Assembly (NCBI GenBank): GCA_944324635.1
Contig: CALUXC010000001.1
Span: 1 to 64,000 of the forward strand
Length of the DNA stretch: 64,000 bases
Reading direction: 5' to 3'
Source of the DNA: Candidatus Avelusimicrobium intestinipullorum
Lineage (GTDB): Bacteria > Elusimicrobiota > Elusimicrobia > Elusimicrobiales > Elusimicrobiaceae
Part shown: positions 30,773 to 39,226 of the stretch, piece by piece
How the letters are laid out: each line of letters begins with the position of its first letter
Position numbering within the stretch: position 1 is the stretch's first letter
Position numbers and translations under genes: made by a program
Notes under the pieces: generated by a model
Told to the model about the DNA's origin: nothing
The model's input: the letters and a program-made list of their open reading frames with translations, nothing else
Database searches by the model: none

Positions 30773-31795
30773 TTAAAAAAGCAAATCCGAATGTTGTTTG
30801 CGGCCCAAGTGTTCATAGGCCTTGCGCGTGGCTACACGGCCGCGCGGCGTGCGGGCAATAAAACCGGCTTTAATAAGGAACGGCTCTATCACGTCCGTCA
30901 GCGTGTCCACCGCTTCGGAAACGGCGATGGCCAAGTTGTCCACGCCCACCGGTCCGCCGGAAAAGCGGTCAATCAGCGCTTCCAAAATACGCTTATCTAC
31001 ACTGTCTAAGCCCTCGCAGTCTATGTCCAGCGAGTCCATGGCGGTATTGGCAATATCGTGCGTGATGATACCGTTTCCTTTTACTTGGGCGAAATCCCGC
31101 GCGCGGCGCAGCAGCCGGTTGGCAATACGCGGGGTGCCGCGGGAACGTTTGGCCAGTTCGGTTAGGCCGTCGCGGTCTGCCTGGATATTAAGCAGGCGGG
31201 CCGAGCGTTCCAAAATATCGGTAATTTCGGGGATTTCGTAAAAGCCCAGGTTAAATACAATGCCAAAGCGGTCGCGCAGGGGGCCCGTAAGCAGGCCGGA
31301 ACGCGTGGTGGCGCCCACCAGCGTAAAGCGCGGAACGGCCAGCTTTAAGGTGGTGGAGCCGGCGCCTTTGCCGGTGTTGATGAAAAAGGTGAAATCTTCC
31401 ATGGCCGGGTAGAGGGCTTCTTCTACGGCGGGGTTTAGGCGGTGAATTTCGTCTATAAACAAAATGTCCCCGTCGGAAAGTTCCGTGGTCAGCATGGCGG
31501 CTAAATCGCCGGGGCGGGCCAAAACGGGGCCGGAGGTTACTTTGATATTGACGCCCATTTCTTTGGCCAAAATGTTGGCCAGGGTGGTTTTACCCAAACC
31601 GGGCGGCGCGTAAAAAAGACAATGGTCCAAGGCTTCTTTGCGGGATTTGGCCGCCGCAATAAAAATGCGCAAGTTTTCTTTCAGTTTATCCTGGCCGACA
31701 AATTCGTCCAGCGTATTGGGGCGCAGGGCGGCTTCCAGTCCGGCGGATTCGTCGGAAAGTTGGGAAACATTCAAAATTTCGTTTTGGTTGCTCAT
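30773..31795 (-). CDS. ruvB: Holliday junction branch migration ATPase RuvB
   Basis: 340 aa AAA+ motor. Walker [14 protein letters not shown], Walker [18 protein letters not shown], sensor [17 protein letters not shown], and the C-terminal winged helix with [10 protein letters not shown]. It drives branch migration on RuvA. Overlaps ruvA by four bases. Confidence 0.97.
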   Translation of the reverse strand: MSNQNEILNVSQLSDESAGLEAALRPNTLDEFVGQDKLKENLRIFIAAAKSRKEALDHCLFYAPPGLGKTTLANILAKEMGVNIKVTSGPVLARPGDLAAMLTTELSDGDILFIDEIHRLNPAVEEALYPAMEDFTFFINTGKGAGSTTLKLAVPRFTLVGATTRSGLLTGPLRDRFGIVFNLGFYEIPEITDILERSARLLNIQADRDGLTELAKRSRGTPRIANRLLRRARDFAQVKGNGIITHDIANTAMDSLDIDCEGLDSVDKRILEALIDRFSGGPVGVDNLAIAVSEAVDTLTDVIEPFLIKAGFIARTPRGRVATRKAYEHLGRKQHSDLLF

Positions 31796-32403
31796 TTTTT
31801 CAACACCCGCAGGGCCTCTTTAATGATATTTTCAATTTTGTCGTTGGGGTTTATGCCTTCGGCATAGAGTTTTTCCATCGCACGGCGGGATTCCGCCGCC
31901 GAGTAGCCCAACGCCGAGAGCGCTTCCAGCACGCCGCTCATATAGGGGGCTTCGTCCATTACTTTTATTTTGCTTTCGCCCTGTACGGTTACGGCGTCCA
32001 TTTTATCTTTTAAGGAGGTAATCAGCTTTTCCGCCGTTTTGGCGGTAAATCCAAAAATACCCGTCAAAATTTTGGGGTCGCGTTTGATGATAGCATTATG
32101 AAAATCCGCCACCGAGCGCAGGGCTTTGTTTAAAAATTCCATCGCTTTTTTGGGGCCCGTGTTGGGGATGGCCGTTTTGAAAAGATACCAGAGTTCTTTA
32201 TCCTCTTTGTTTAAGAAGCCGTAGAGCACCGTGCCGTCGTAGGGAGAGATGGATTCCGCCACATGGAGGCTTGCGTCGTTTCCCACCGTCAGTTCCAGCG
32301 CCGAGCTGTGGGCCAGGTTCACTTCATAACCCACGCCGCCGCACAGAATGACGGCGCCGTCTTCTTTTACTTCTAAAATTTCACCTTTCAAATACGCTAT
32401 CAT
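31792..32403 (-). CDS. ruvA: Holliday junction DNA helicase subunit RuvA
   Basis: 203 aa. N-terminal OB fold ([25 protein letters not shown]), the two helix-hairpin-helix segments ([33 protein letters not shown]) and a C-terminal UBA-like domain ([17 protein letters not shown]). TAAAAT (32410-32415, minus) ends six bases before ATG without an SD, so a leaderless start of the ruvAB transcript. ruvC is separated from it by an inverted pilin gene. Confidence 0.95.
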   Translation of the reverse strand: MIAYLKGEILEVKEDGAVILCGGVGYEVNLAHSSALELTVGNDASLHVAESISPYDGTVLYGFLNKEDKELWYLFKTAIPNTGPKKAMEFLNKALRSVADFHNAIIKRDPKILTGIFGFTAKTAEKLITSLKDKMDAVTVQGESKIKVMDEAPYMSGVLEALSALGYSAAESRRAMEKLYAEGINPNDKIENIIKEALRVLKK

Positions 32404-32804
32404 ATTTTCATTTTAGCATATTGGGCACCCGCCCGGGGGCCTTGCAGGCCGCGCGGATTTTACGGTGCTTGGCAACATTGTTTAGACAGTATGGCTCAAT
32501 TAGTCGGATGTACCCGCATAGAGCACCGTCCCCTGGAAGGGGCCTTGCAGATCGCGCAGACAGGGATTTCTTCGTCTCTCATTCCCAAGCGCCGCAAGGC
32601 CCCGTCATTCCCAAGTGTTGTAGTCGGGAATCCAGCCGTTAGTCAACAACCAAATCCCTGACAGAAACTTTTGGGTATGACGACTTGAGAAACCTTCATA
32701 CCGGGCGTGCTTTTCAGCCCGCCGCTTTTTACAAGGGGTTGTATTTTTTTTTGTTTTTGATAAATTTTGTTTATCAGCAAAATTTATCAAAAAGGGGCCG
32801 GGCT
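32404..32804. other. Non-coding region upstream of a pilin cassette
   Basis: 400 bp without a convincing gene. It contains the ruvA -10, a segment with ATTCCCAAG repeated at 32580 and 32607 and GGGAATCCAG at 32626 (a dispersed-repeat look), a CAGGGATTT / AAATCCCTG inverted pair about 90 bp apart, and the 16-bp hairpin 32754-32793. Confidence 0.55.
32754..32793 (+). repeat. 16-bp perfect inverted repeat just before a pilin start
   Basis: TTTTTGATAAATTTTG (32754-32769) and its exact complement (32778-32793), 8-nt loop, ending 11 bases before the pilin ATG. No T tract follows, so it is more likely a leader structure or operator than a terminator for the pilin strand. Confidence 0.75.
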
Positions 32805-33326
32805 ATGAAAAGAAGCAATAACAGCGGTTTAAAGGGCTTTACGCTCATAGAATTGTTGGTAGTGGTATTAATTATCGGCATTTTATCGGCAGTAGCGTTG
32901 CCGCAATATCAAAAGGCTGTTTGGAAATCTCGTAGTGCAGAAGTGTGGAGTAATTTAAGTATAATGGAAAAAGCCGTTACTGCTAAGCAACTGGAAATGG
33001 GGCCAAATGCCCCTATTACTTTTGGTGATTTGGATGTAAGCTTTACAGATAAAAATGGAAATCCTGCGACAGGCAACTGGTTTGAGGCTGAAAATTTTAG
33101 TTATGAGCTAACAACCGATAGTAACGGGCAATATCATGCCAGAGGGGGTATAGCTTATGACAAATGGAAGGGTGATGAAGAAAAATATGTTTTTTTGACA
33201 CTGGTTGGTGGAAAAAAGAATTGTTCTGGAGGAAATTCTAATAATACAGGATGTCAAAAATATTTTGGTTTGACTAAGTCTGGCGGAACTGGTTGTATAT
33301 CTGGTAATACTTGTTTTACGGAATAA
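32805..33326 (+). CDS. Type IV pilin-like protein
   Basis: 173 aa. Leader MKRSNNSGLKG, then FTLIELLVVVLIIGILSAVA and LPQYQKAVWKSRSAE. Low-complexity C-terminus with four Cys. Start at ATG 32805 rather than the upstream in-frame ATG, because the prepilin leader must be short. It lies opposite in direction to, and splits, the yebC-ruvC / ruvAB block; AT-rich and isolated like the 6218 pilin. Confidence 0.88.
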   Translation: MKRSNNSGLKGFTLIELLVVVLIIGILSAVALPQYQKAVWKSRSAEVWSNLSIMEKAVTAKQLEMGPNAPITFGDLDVSFTDKNGNPATGNWFEAENFSYELTTDSNGQYHARGGIAYDKWKGDEEKYVFLTLVGGKKNCSGGNSNNTGCQKYFGLTKSGGTGCISGNTCFTE

Positions 33327-33355
33327 AGCTTAAACGCTTTATGGAAAATTGTTTT

Positions 33356-33396
33356 AAATAACTATCCCCCGGGGGGTAACCGGGGGATAGTTATTT
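33356..33396. terminator. Bidirectional terminator between pilin and ruvC
   Basis: 15-bp perfect stem AAATAACTATCCCCC (33356-33370) / complement (33382-33396), 11-nt loop. It overlaps the last codons of minus-strand ruvC. Confidence 0.85.
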
Positions 33397-33957
33397 CTTT
33401 TTAAGCTGTGCGGCTTTGGCGGCTTTTAGTTTAGCCAAAAACGCCGCTTTTACGTTTATCATATTGTTGAGCGGGGCGGTTTTTAAGTGGCAGATGCCGA
33501 TGGCTACCGCGTCGGCGGTATCGTCGGGCGAGGGGGCTTTGTCCAGATTTAAGGTAAGCTGCACCATGCGCTGCACTTGTTTTTTGTCGGCCGTGCCGGT
33601 GCCGCAAAGCATCATTTTAACGCGTTTTGGGGGGTAAAAAGAAATCGGTTTATTGGCCAGTTGGCAGGCCAAAATGATTACGCCGCGCGTCATGACCGTA
33701 TTGGCCATGGTAACGGCGCGTTTTAGAAAAAAGTTCTGCTCCATGGCCACTTGGTCCGGCTGATAGGCGGCAATGGTTTTTTGCAGTTCATTAAAAATAT
33801 ATTCCAGGCGTAAGGGAAGTTCTTGGCCGGCGTCGGTATGAATCAAACCACAGGCCCGTAAAGACAAAACGGAACGGGCGTCCCTTGTGAGGATGGCCCA
33901 TCCCGTTCTGTCTAAACCAGGGTCTATACCTAAAACGGTGGTTGTTTGATTATTCAA
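33391..33957 (-). CDS. ruvC: Crossover junction endodeoxyribonuclease RuvC
   Basis: 188 aa. VLGIDPGLDRTGWAIL (catalytic Asp), VAMEQNFF (Glu) and PDDTADAVAIGICH (Asp pair) give the RNase H-fold active site. It resolves Holliday junctions with RuvAB. A basic C-terminal extension (KAAFLAKLKAAKAAQLKKK) is longer than usual. It follows yebC by 16 bases. Confidence 0.95.
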   Translation of the reverse strand: MNNQTTTVLGIDPGLDRTGWAILTRDARSVLSLRACGLIHTDAGQELPLRLEYIFNELQKTIAAYQPDQVAMEQNFFLKRAVTMANTVMTRGVIILACQLANKPISFYPPKRVKMMLCGTGTADKKQVQRMVQLTLNLDKAPSPDDTADAVAIGICHLKTAPLNNMINVKAAFLAKLKAAKAAQLKKK

Positions 33958-33973
33958 GCTGCCTCGTCTGCGG

Positions 33974-34732
33974 TTAAGCGTTGAGTTTGGCGGCCACGGC
34001 TTCGTCTATGTTAGAGTTATCGTAGACGTTCTTGGTATCGTCGTGATCGTCCAGCGCTTCCAGCATTTTCATCAGCGTTTCGGCGGTGTGCTCGTCGGTG
34101 ATGTTCACTTCGGTATCGGGCAGCATCGTCAAATCGGCCGATTCGGGCGTAATGCCTTTGGCTTCAATGGCTTTCTTGACGGCTTCCAATTCCGCCATAT
34201 CGGGGTTGGTGATTACTTCGTACACGTCACCCGCGGTGCGGACGTCTTCGGCGCCGGCTTCCAAAGCCAAGTTCATCAAATCATCTTCGGAAATGTCTTC
34301 TTTTTTAACTACGATCAGACCTTTCCCCTTAAACATGTAGGACACGCAGCCCGCCGTTCCGATAGAACCGCCGTGGCTGGTGAAGATTTTGCGGATTTCC
34401 GAGAAAGTGCGGTTTTTGTTGTCCGTCGTGCATTCCACGATCACGGCCACGGAACCGGGACCGTAGCCTTCGTACGTGATTTCTTCGTACGAAACGCCCG
34501 GCAGCTGACCGGTACCTTTCATGATGGCGCGTTTGACGTTGTCCGACGGCATGTTGGCCGCGCGGGCATCATCCATAGCTTTGCGCAAGCGGGGGTTCTG
34601 ATCGGGATTGCCGCCGCTCATTTTGGCGGCGATGGTGATTTCTCTTAAAATTTTGGTAAATACTTTACCTTTTTTGGCGTCTACGAGGGCCTTTTTGTGT
34701 TTAATACCGGCCCAGTGCGAATGTCCACCCAT
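33974..34732 (-). CDS. YebC/PmpR family transcriptional regulator or translation factor
   Basis: 252 aa. Starts MGGHSHWAGIKHKKA after SD AAGGAG; the open frame extends upstream but the family N-terminus fixes the start. Blocks NPRLRKAMDDARAANMPSDN, YEGYGPGSVAVIVE and GCVSYMFKGKGLI are diagnostic. YebC proteins are cytoplasmic; some regulate transcription and some relieve ribosome stalling at prolines. Adjacent to ruvC as in many bacteria. Confidence 0.93.
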   Translation of the reverse strand: MGGHSHWAGIKHKKALVDAKKGKVFTKILREITIAAKMSGGNPDQNPRLRKAMDDARAANMPSDNVKRAIMKGTGQLPGVSYEEITYEGYGPGSVAVIVECTTDNKNRTFSEIRKIFTSHGGSIGTAGCVSYMFKGKGLIVVKKEDISEDDLMNLALEAGAEDVRTAGDVYEVITNPDMAELEAVKKAIEAKGITPESADLTMLPDTEVNITDEHTAETLMKMLEALDDHDDTKNVYDNSNIDEAVAAKLNA

Positions 34733-34908
34733 AGGTACGCTCCTTACTGCAAATTTAGATATTTCTATTCTAGCAAATTTGTGGCAGTCGGAGGAACCCC
34801 TGTGCTTTTTATAGAAGGTGAGGAAAATTCTCTTGCGTGGAAAGGAAAGCGGCGCGTTTTGGGGGCAGCTGTTTTGCCTTTCCCTTTGTGCGCCTGGGCT
34901 GGGAAGAA

Positions 34909-34981
34909 TGCCCCGTACAGGACTTGAACCTGTACCACCGGTTCCGAAGACCGGGACTCTATCCAATTGAGCTAACGGGGC
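34909..34981 (-). tRNA. tRNA-Arg (anticodon TCG)
   Basis: Minus strand: acceptor GCCCCGT / ACGGGGC, discriminator A, anticodon arm CCGGT CTTCGGA ACCGG, T-arm ACAGG TTCAAGT CCTGT. Reads CGA/CGG. No encoded CCA. Confidence 0.92.
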
Positions 34982-35004
34982 GTATGCTTATTGTAGCAAA
35001 CTTT

Positions 35005-35913
35005 TTAATGATGCTTATCCAGCGACTGCGGTTCCGGGTGAATGGTGACCAGCGTTTGCGGTCCGAACGATTGCTGCAGGGCGTGCTCCATTTTGTCCGT
35101 TGCGTCATGCACGCGTTTTAGGTTCCATTCGTCCGGCAGATAAACGTGAAACTCCACACAGGCATATCCGCCGATTTTGCGCGTTTTAATGCTGTGTGCG
35201 CAGGCGGAGGGTTCCGCTTGGCGGCAAATTTGGGCAATTTTAGTTTCTGCCTGCGTGCCGAGGGATTTATCCAACAGTTCCCCAACGGCCGTTTTTAAGA
35301 TGTTCCAGGAAACTTCAAAGATAAAAAAGCTGACTACCACGGCGGCCAGCGGGTCCAGCACCGTCCACTTATTGCCCAAAAAATACGCCCCGCCAATACC
35401 CAATAAAGTGCCGATGGAGCTCATCTCGTCGGAACGGTGATGCCAGGCGTTGGCTTCCAGCGCCGAACTGCCAATTTGCTTGGCCGCTTTTAACGTATAG
35501 CGGTACAGCCATTCTTTTACGAAGATAGATAATACCGCCATCCACAAAGCAATGGCGTGGGGGCGGGCAATGGTGCCGCCTTCGGCCAGGCGGACGATGT
35601 CCAGAATTCCGTTGTAAAGAATTTTGCCCCCTACGGCAAAAAGCGCCACTGCGATAACCAGCGTGGCCAAGGTTTCAAAACGGCCATGGCCGTAGGCGTG
35701 TTCGCTGTCGGCCGGGCGGGACGAAAACTTGAGGCTTACGATGACGACGATATCCGTCAGCGAGTCGGACAGCGAATGCACCGCGTCGGCCACCATGGCC
35801 GAGCTGCGGCCCAGCACGCCGGCCGCAAATTTGGCCGCGCAGAGGACCGTGTTAATAATCATGCCTTTGACGGTAATATCGCGGGCAAAAACAGAACGAG
35901 AATGAAGATCCAT
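35005..35913 (-). CDS. Cation diffusion facilitator family transporter
   Basis: 302 aa. Six membrane helices and a cytoplasmic C-terminal domain. Metal site motifs: MVADAVHSLSDSLTDIV in helix 2 and NAWHHRSDEMSSIG in helix 5 (HxxxD). Exports Zn, Fe or Mn in exchange for protons; metal not decidable. TAAAAT (35920-35925, minus) ends six bases before ATG, so leaderless, back to back with the CpXC gene promoter. Confidence 0.92.
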   Translation of the reverse strand: MDLHSRSVFARDITVKGMIINTVLCAAKFAAGVLGRSSAMVADAVHSLSDSLTDIVVIVSLKFSSRPADSEHAYGHGRFETLATLVIAVALFAVGGKILYNGILDIVRLAEGGTIARPHAIALWMAVLSIFVKEWLYRYTLKAAKQIGSSALEANAWHHRSDEMSSIGTLLGIGGAYFLGNKWTVLDPLAAVVVSFFIFEVSWNILKTAVGELLDKSLGTQAETKIAQICRQAEPSACAHSIKTRKIGGYACVEFHVYLPDEWNLKRVHDATDKMEHALQQSFGPQTLVTIHPEPQSLDKHH

Positions 35914-35975
35914 ATATAGATTTTATCATTTAGCAAGGTAGCCAAACTAATGTTTTTTTGCTATAAATAATACAT

Positions 35976-36617
35976 ATGAAATCTATCAAGAATGAATCCC
36001 CTGCCCAATGTCCCAATCATTGCGAGCCGTTTGATGTGGAATACTGGTCTTTGGTCCGTGCGGATCAAGATCCCGATTTGAAAACCGCCATTATGGGCGG
36101 CGAACTTAATTTGGTGCAATGCCCCGAATGTGGCACATTTTTTCATCACGACGGAGATTTGATTTATTTTGACCAGCCGTCTGAGTTGCTGGTGTTTGTG
36201 TTTTCCGAAAAAGACCGCCAGCGCGAACCCGAGCTGCTGGCCCGCATGCAGCACGATTATGAGTTGATTAAAAACACCTTGCTCAAGCAACTTAATATGG
36301 ACTATCCGCCCCTTTCTGTATTTGGGTTGGAAGCCCTCAAAAAAGTGCTGGAATCGGAAGAAACGGTTGGATATGAGTCCGAAGTGATTGCGGCGTCCGC
36401 GGCGGAAAAAGGGCTGTCCGTGGCGCGCTTGAAACCTTCTTATGCTCGGGCGCATCATTTTCCTTATTATGTACCGGCTCCCGCTCACCCGCAGACGGCC
36501 AACGATTATGCCGTAGCGGCCGCCAAAGTGCTGCACGGCGGGCTGAACAGCTTGTTGCTGAGAAACTTCTTGGACAAAATGAGCGAAGACGGAGCCGAAC
36601 TGCCTAAAACATTATGA
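35976..36617 (+). CDS. CpXC-domain protein
   Basis: 213 aa. N-terminal domain with CPNH-C ... QCPECGTFF and the spacing and FDVEYWSLVRADQDPDLK segment of CpXC proteins, a probable zinc ribbon domain of unknown role. The rest is alpha-helical. TATAAA (35962-35967) ends eight bases before ATG and there is no SD. Stop overlaps the next start by ATGA, so coupled to the CCA-adding-type enzyme. Confidence 0.8.
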   Translation: MKSIKNESPAQCPNHCEPFDVEYWSLVRADQDPDLKTAIMGGELNLVQCPECGTFFHHDGDLIYFDQPSELLVFVFSEKDRQREPELLARMQHDYELIKNTLLKQLNMDYPPLSVFGLEALKKVLESEETVGYESEVIAASAAEKGLSVARLKPSYARAHHFPYYVPAPAHPQTANDYAVAAAKVLHGGLNSLLLRNFLDKMSEDGAELPKTL

Positions 36618-37726
36618 TTTTTTCTGCCCCTAAACCGTACAAAGAATATCTGGCCGCCATTGGCGAGTATGCCCACAAGCTGGGCTTGCAAGCCTGGATA
36701 GTGGGCGGTGCCGTGCGGGATTTTTACCTGCAAAAAAGTACTTTGGATATTGATTTGGTGTTTACCGGAAATCAAGAATCCGTGGCGGGCTTTTGCGTAA
36801 AAAAATGGGGCGGCGAAAAGAAAAAGTTTTCCCAATTTGGCACGTTCCGCGTGCATTTGGAAAACGGCTTAAAATTGGATTTGGTACGTGCCCGCAAAGA
36901 GGAATATCCTTACCCGGGCGTGTTGCCGCAGGTGACTTTTTCCACCGACATGAAGGACGATTTGTTCCGTCGTGATTTTACGGTAAATGCCTGGTGTTTT
37001 TCCATTTTGCCGCAGTCGTTTGGCAAATCGTACGATCCGTTTGGCGCTCAAAAAGACATTGACGCCGGCGTGGTGCGCATTCTGCACGACAAAAGTTTTT
37101 TGGACGACCCCACCCGCATGTATCGCGCGGTGCGCTTTGCCGGCCGTTTTGGCTGGCGGCTGGCGCCCAAAACGGAACGGTTGTTGCTGGAAGCGGTAAA
37201 AGGCGAATATCCGCTGCTGCTGACCAGGGAACGCTTCTGCCGGGAATTTTTGAAGACCTTGGAAGAGAAAAACGCCAAAGAAATTTTTTCTTTAATGGAA
37301 AAATACGATATGCTGAAGTTCGCCTGGCCCGGATTGCACTGGAGCGACGCGTTGCTGCAGGTAACCTCGCCGGAGCGGCGCATTGGCGTGATGGTGTGTT
37401 TGTTGGGCTCTAGCGGGGAAAATTTCTTGAGGACGCTTCATTTGCCCAAGGAAGTCGCGGCGGCTATTTTGGGTGCGTGGAAAGTGACGCAGGAAAAAAT
37501 GTGTTCGCTTTCGCCTCTCTCTTCTTTCCAAAAAGATATTCTTGCGGCAGTACTTCCCGGTATGCCGAAGGCCGCGTTTGAGCCGTGTTTTATAAAGGGG
37601 GGAGAACTGAAAGAGTTAGGGCTGGCCGGGCGGAAGATATCCGGCGCGTTGGACCGCGTGCGTAAAGCCCAGTGGAATGGCGACGTAACCTCCCGCGAAG
37701 AAGCCCTGCAGTTGTTGAAGCAGTAA
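36614..37726 (+). CDS. tRNA nucleotidyltransferase / poly(A) polymerase family protein
   Basis: 370 aa. Class II nucleotidyltransferase head: AWIVGGAVRDFYLQK and LDIDLVF (catalytic Asp pair), RRDFTVNAWCF, DPFGAQKDIDAGVVR, DDPTRMYRAVRFAGRFGW. CCA-adding, A-adding or poly(A) polymerase cannot be told apart; tRNAs here lack encoded CCA, which favours a CCA/A-adding role. There is no HD domain. Confidence 0.88.
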   Translation: MIFSAPKPYKEYLAAIGEYAHKLGLQAWIVGGAVRDFYLQKSTLDIDLVFTGNQESVAGFCVKKWGGEKKKFSQFGTFRVHLENGLKLDLVRARKEEYPYPGVLPQVTFSTDMKDDLFRRDFTVNAWCFSILPQSFGKSYDPFGAQKDIDAGVVRILHDKSFLDDPTRMYRAVRFAGRFGWRLAPKTERLLLEAVKGEYPLLLTRERFCREFLKTLEEKNAKEIFSLMEKYDMLKFAWPGLHWSDALLQVTSPERRIGVMVCLLGSSGENFLRTLHLPKEVAAAILGAWKVTQEKMCSLSPLSSFQKDILAAVLPGMPKAAFEPCFIKGGELKELGLAGRKISGALDRVRKAQWNGDVTSREEALQLLKQ

Positions 37727-38109
37727 CAAATAGGGAGACATTTGGATAAATATAAACGGCCGGCAAAATTTGCCGGCCGTTTCGGTTCCTCAGGCAAAAA
37801 GAAAGGGAAGTGCCTTTCTTTTTGCCAGCTCCGTTTTTGGTTTGCTTTAGTTGTTGTATAACCCCAACGAAATATCAATTAAGGTTATTTTAGTATAACT
37901 AATTTGCGCTAGTTTTTCAAGCAAAAATATATCTTTTTGTTTATTTTTTGATAAAATTAAAAAATTTTTCAAAAAAGGCTGGACAAACGTATAGAATAAT
38001 GTACAATGGAAAAAAGGCCCAATGTTTGTAGCCGCAGCCGGACATTCGGCCGAGCTGAAAACAATCAGGCAAAGTTTCAGCAAGGATAACGTGTTGTGAG
38101 AGCGAGCTT
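37727..38109 (+). other. Intergenic region with two hairpins and a promoter
   Basis: 37754-37782 is a 14-bp stem (AAACGGCCGGCAAA and complement) ending the CCA-enzyme transcript. 37793-37826 is a second 14-bp stem (GGCAAAAAGAAAGG and complement). Then AT-rich sequence and a promoter TGGACA (37980-37985), 16 nt, TACAAT (38002-38007), giving a leader of about 95 nt to the next gene. No gene seen. Confidence 0.6.
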
Positions 38110-38913
38110 ATGAGAAGAATCCTTGTCTTTCTGATAGCGTTGTTTTTCTGCAGTAACGTCGCGGTATATGGCCAGAGCGCCTACAAGCTGGTCCGTGCCG
38201 CCAAGCGGGTAAAATTCAAACAGGCCCCCCTCGGCACAATTAACAGACATTTGCAAGCCCCCCTCAAAAGTGCCAATTTGGCCAAAGAAGTTGCCAGACT
38301 TACTAATCCTGCTATTTTAGAGTATTATTCGCTTAACAATTCCGTCAAAACGAAACAGGGAATCGTCACGGTGCCGGAAATCCATATCGTGACGGAATTC
38401 CCTACGCCTATTCTTAATAACCCGTCCACCTTGTGGGGCAGTTACCGCTATTTGCGTGTGCTTACTTCGCTGTCTCGCGAAAAGGGCGCCGTTAACCCGC
38501 GCTATGCGGATAAATGGAAACATATTTTTACGGTTACCAGCTATAATGGCGTGCACCACATTGTAAATAAGAGCACCCTTAAGGAAATCTATTATCAAAT
38601 GAAGATCAAAGCCGCCCGCAAAGGGGAACCTTTTACGGTGCGGTTAGACGACATGCAGCGCGAAGCGCCCGCTTCGTTGCATCCGTTTCACGGCAACCCG
38701 GAATACAGCGTGCTGTTTCATAACCTGAACCGTCAGATGGCTTTGTATGAGAAGGGCGGTATCCGCGCTATTTTAACCGATTATTTCAAAGGATTGCGCG
38801 AACTGCATGCACGCTTCCCTAAGGAAGCCCCGGCCGTTCCGGAAGAGGTGATTAATAACACCTTATTGGAAGCAAAATTGTGGGCGGAAACCTTTCAGCT
38901 GAAGTGGAAATAA
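38110..38913 (+). CDS. Secreted protein with HHI-type nuclease-like motif, unknown
   Basis: 267 aa. Signal peptide MRRILVFLIALFFCSNVAVYG with cleavage before QSAYK. Helical N-region, then YNGVHHIVNKSTLKEI and further on ASLHPFHGNPEYSVLFHN. Paired His followed by a downstream His/Asn segment recalls His-Me finger (HNH-like) toxin nucleases; I infer this from the motif only. Long leader, SD-like GAGCGAG. It ends at a strong hairpin 38931-38964. Other secreted proteins at 59-63 kb may be functionally related. Confidence 0.6.
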   Translation: MRRILVFLIALFFCSNVAVYGQSAYKLVRAAKRVKFKQAPLGTINRHLQAPLKSANLAKEVARLTNPAILEYYSLNNSVKTKQGIVTVPEIHIVTEFPTPILNNPSTLWGSYRYLRVLTSLSREKGAVNPRYADKWKHIFTVTSYNGVHHIVNKSTLKEIYYQMKIKAARKGEPFTVRLDDMQREAPASLHPFHGNPEYSVLFHNLNRQMALYEKGGIRAILTDYFKGLRELHARFPKEAPAVPEEVINNTLLEAKLWAETFQLKWK

Positions 38914-38930
38914 TCCGTCGGTTTTAATTA

Positions 38931-38964
38931 AACGCTCTTCGAAATTCATGCGAAGAGCGTTTTT
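38931..38964 (+). terminator. Terminator after secreted protein gene
   Basis: AACGCTCTTCG (38931-38941) / CGAAGAGCGTT (38951-38961) and T run. Confidence 0.85.
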
Positions 38965-39023
38965 ATTTGCGGGAACGGATAAGAGCGATAAACGGTTTGT
39001 ACGGAACTTGTTTTTATCAAATA

Positions 39024-39049
39024 AAAAACCACGCTTTCGCGTGGTTTTT
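39024..39049. terminator. Terminator abutting the left attachment site
   Basis: AAAAACCACGC / GCGTGGTTTTT, ending at the base where the tRNA fragment begins. On the minus strand it would have been the native terminator of tRNA-Arg(GCG) before the island inserted. Confidence 0.75.
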
Positions 39050-39101
39050 AATGGTGCGCCCAACAGGAATCGAACTTGTATCTTCAGCTCCGCAGGCTGA
39101 C
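39050..39101. repeat. Left attachment site (attL), 3' fragment of tRNA-Arg
   Basis: 52 bp identical to 56956-57007. From 39055 it matches the tRNA 3' end through T-arm, variable loop and most of the anticodon stem-loop, then diverges at 39102. Confidence 0.93.
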
Positions 39102-39171
39102 GACAATTTTTTACTCAGGCAGCTGTTCCTCGTCGTAAAATATTTTTTCAAAATCTGCCTGCCGGGGCTAA

Positions 39172-39194
39172 GTGTCCAAAAAGTGTCCATTTTT
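39172..39194. repeat. Island-end direct repeat, left copy
   Basis: 23 bp containing GTGTCCA twice, identical and in the same orientation as 56798-56820. Possible integrase arm sites or remnant of a tandem insertion. Confidence 0.75.
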
Positions 39195-39226
39195 TCTAAA
39201 AGGTCCGTTTTTGGGCTTCTTTACCC

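Noticed and set aside
34735..34966. N-terminal extension of YebC
   Set aside because: The open frame runs back into a tRNA gene; family N-terminus and SD place the start at 34732.
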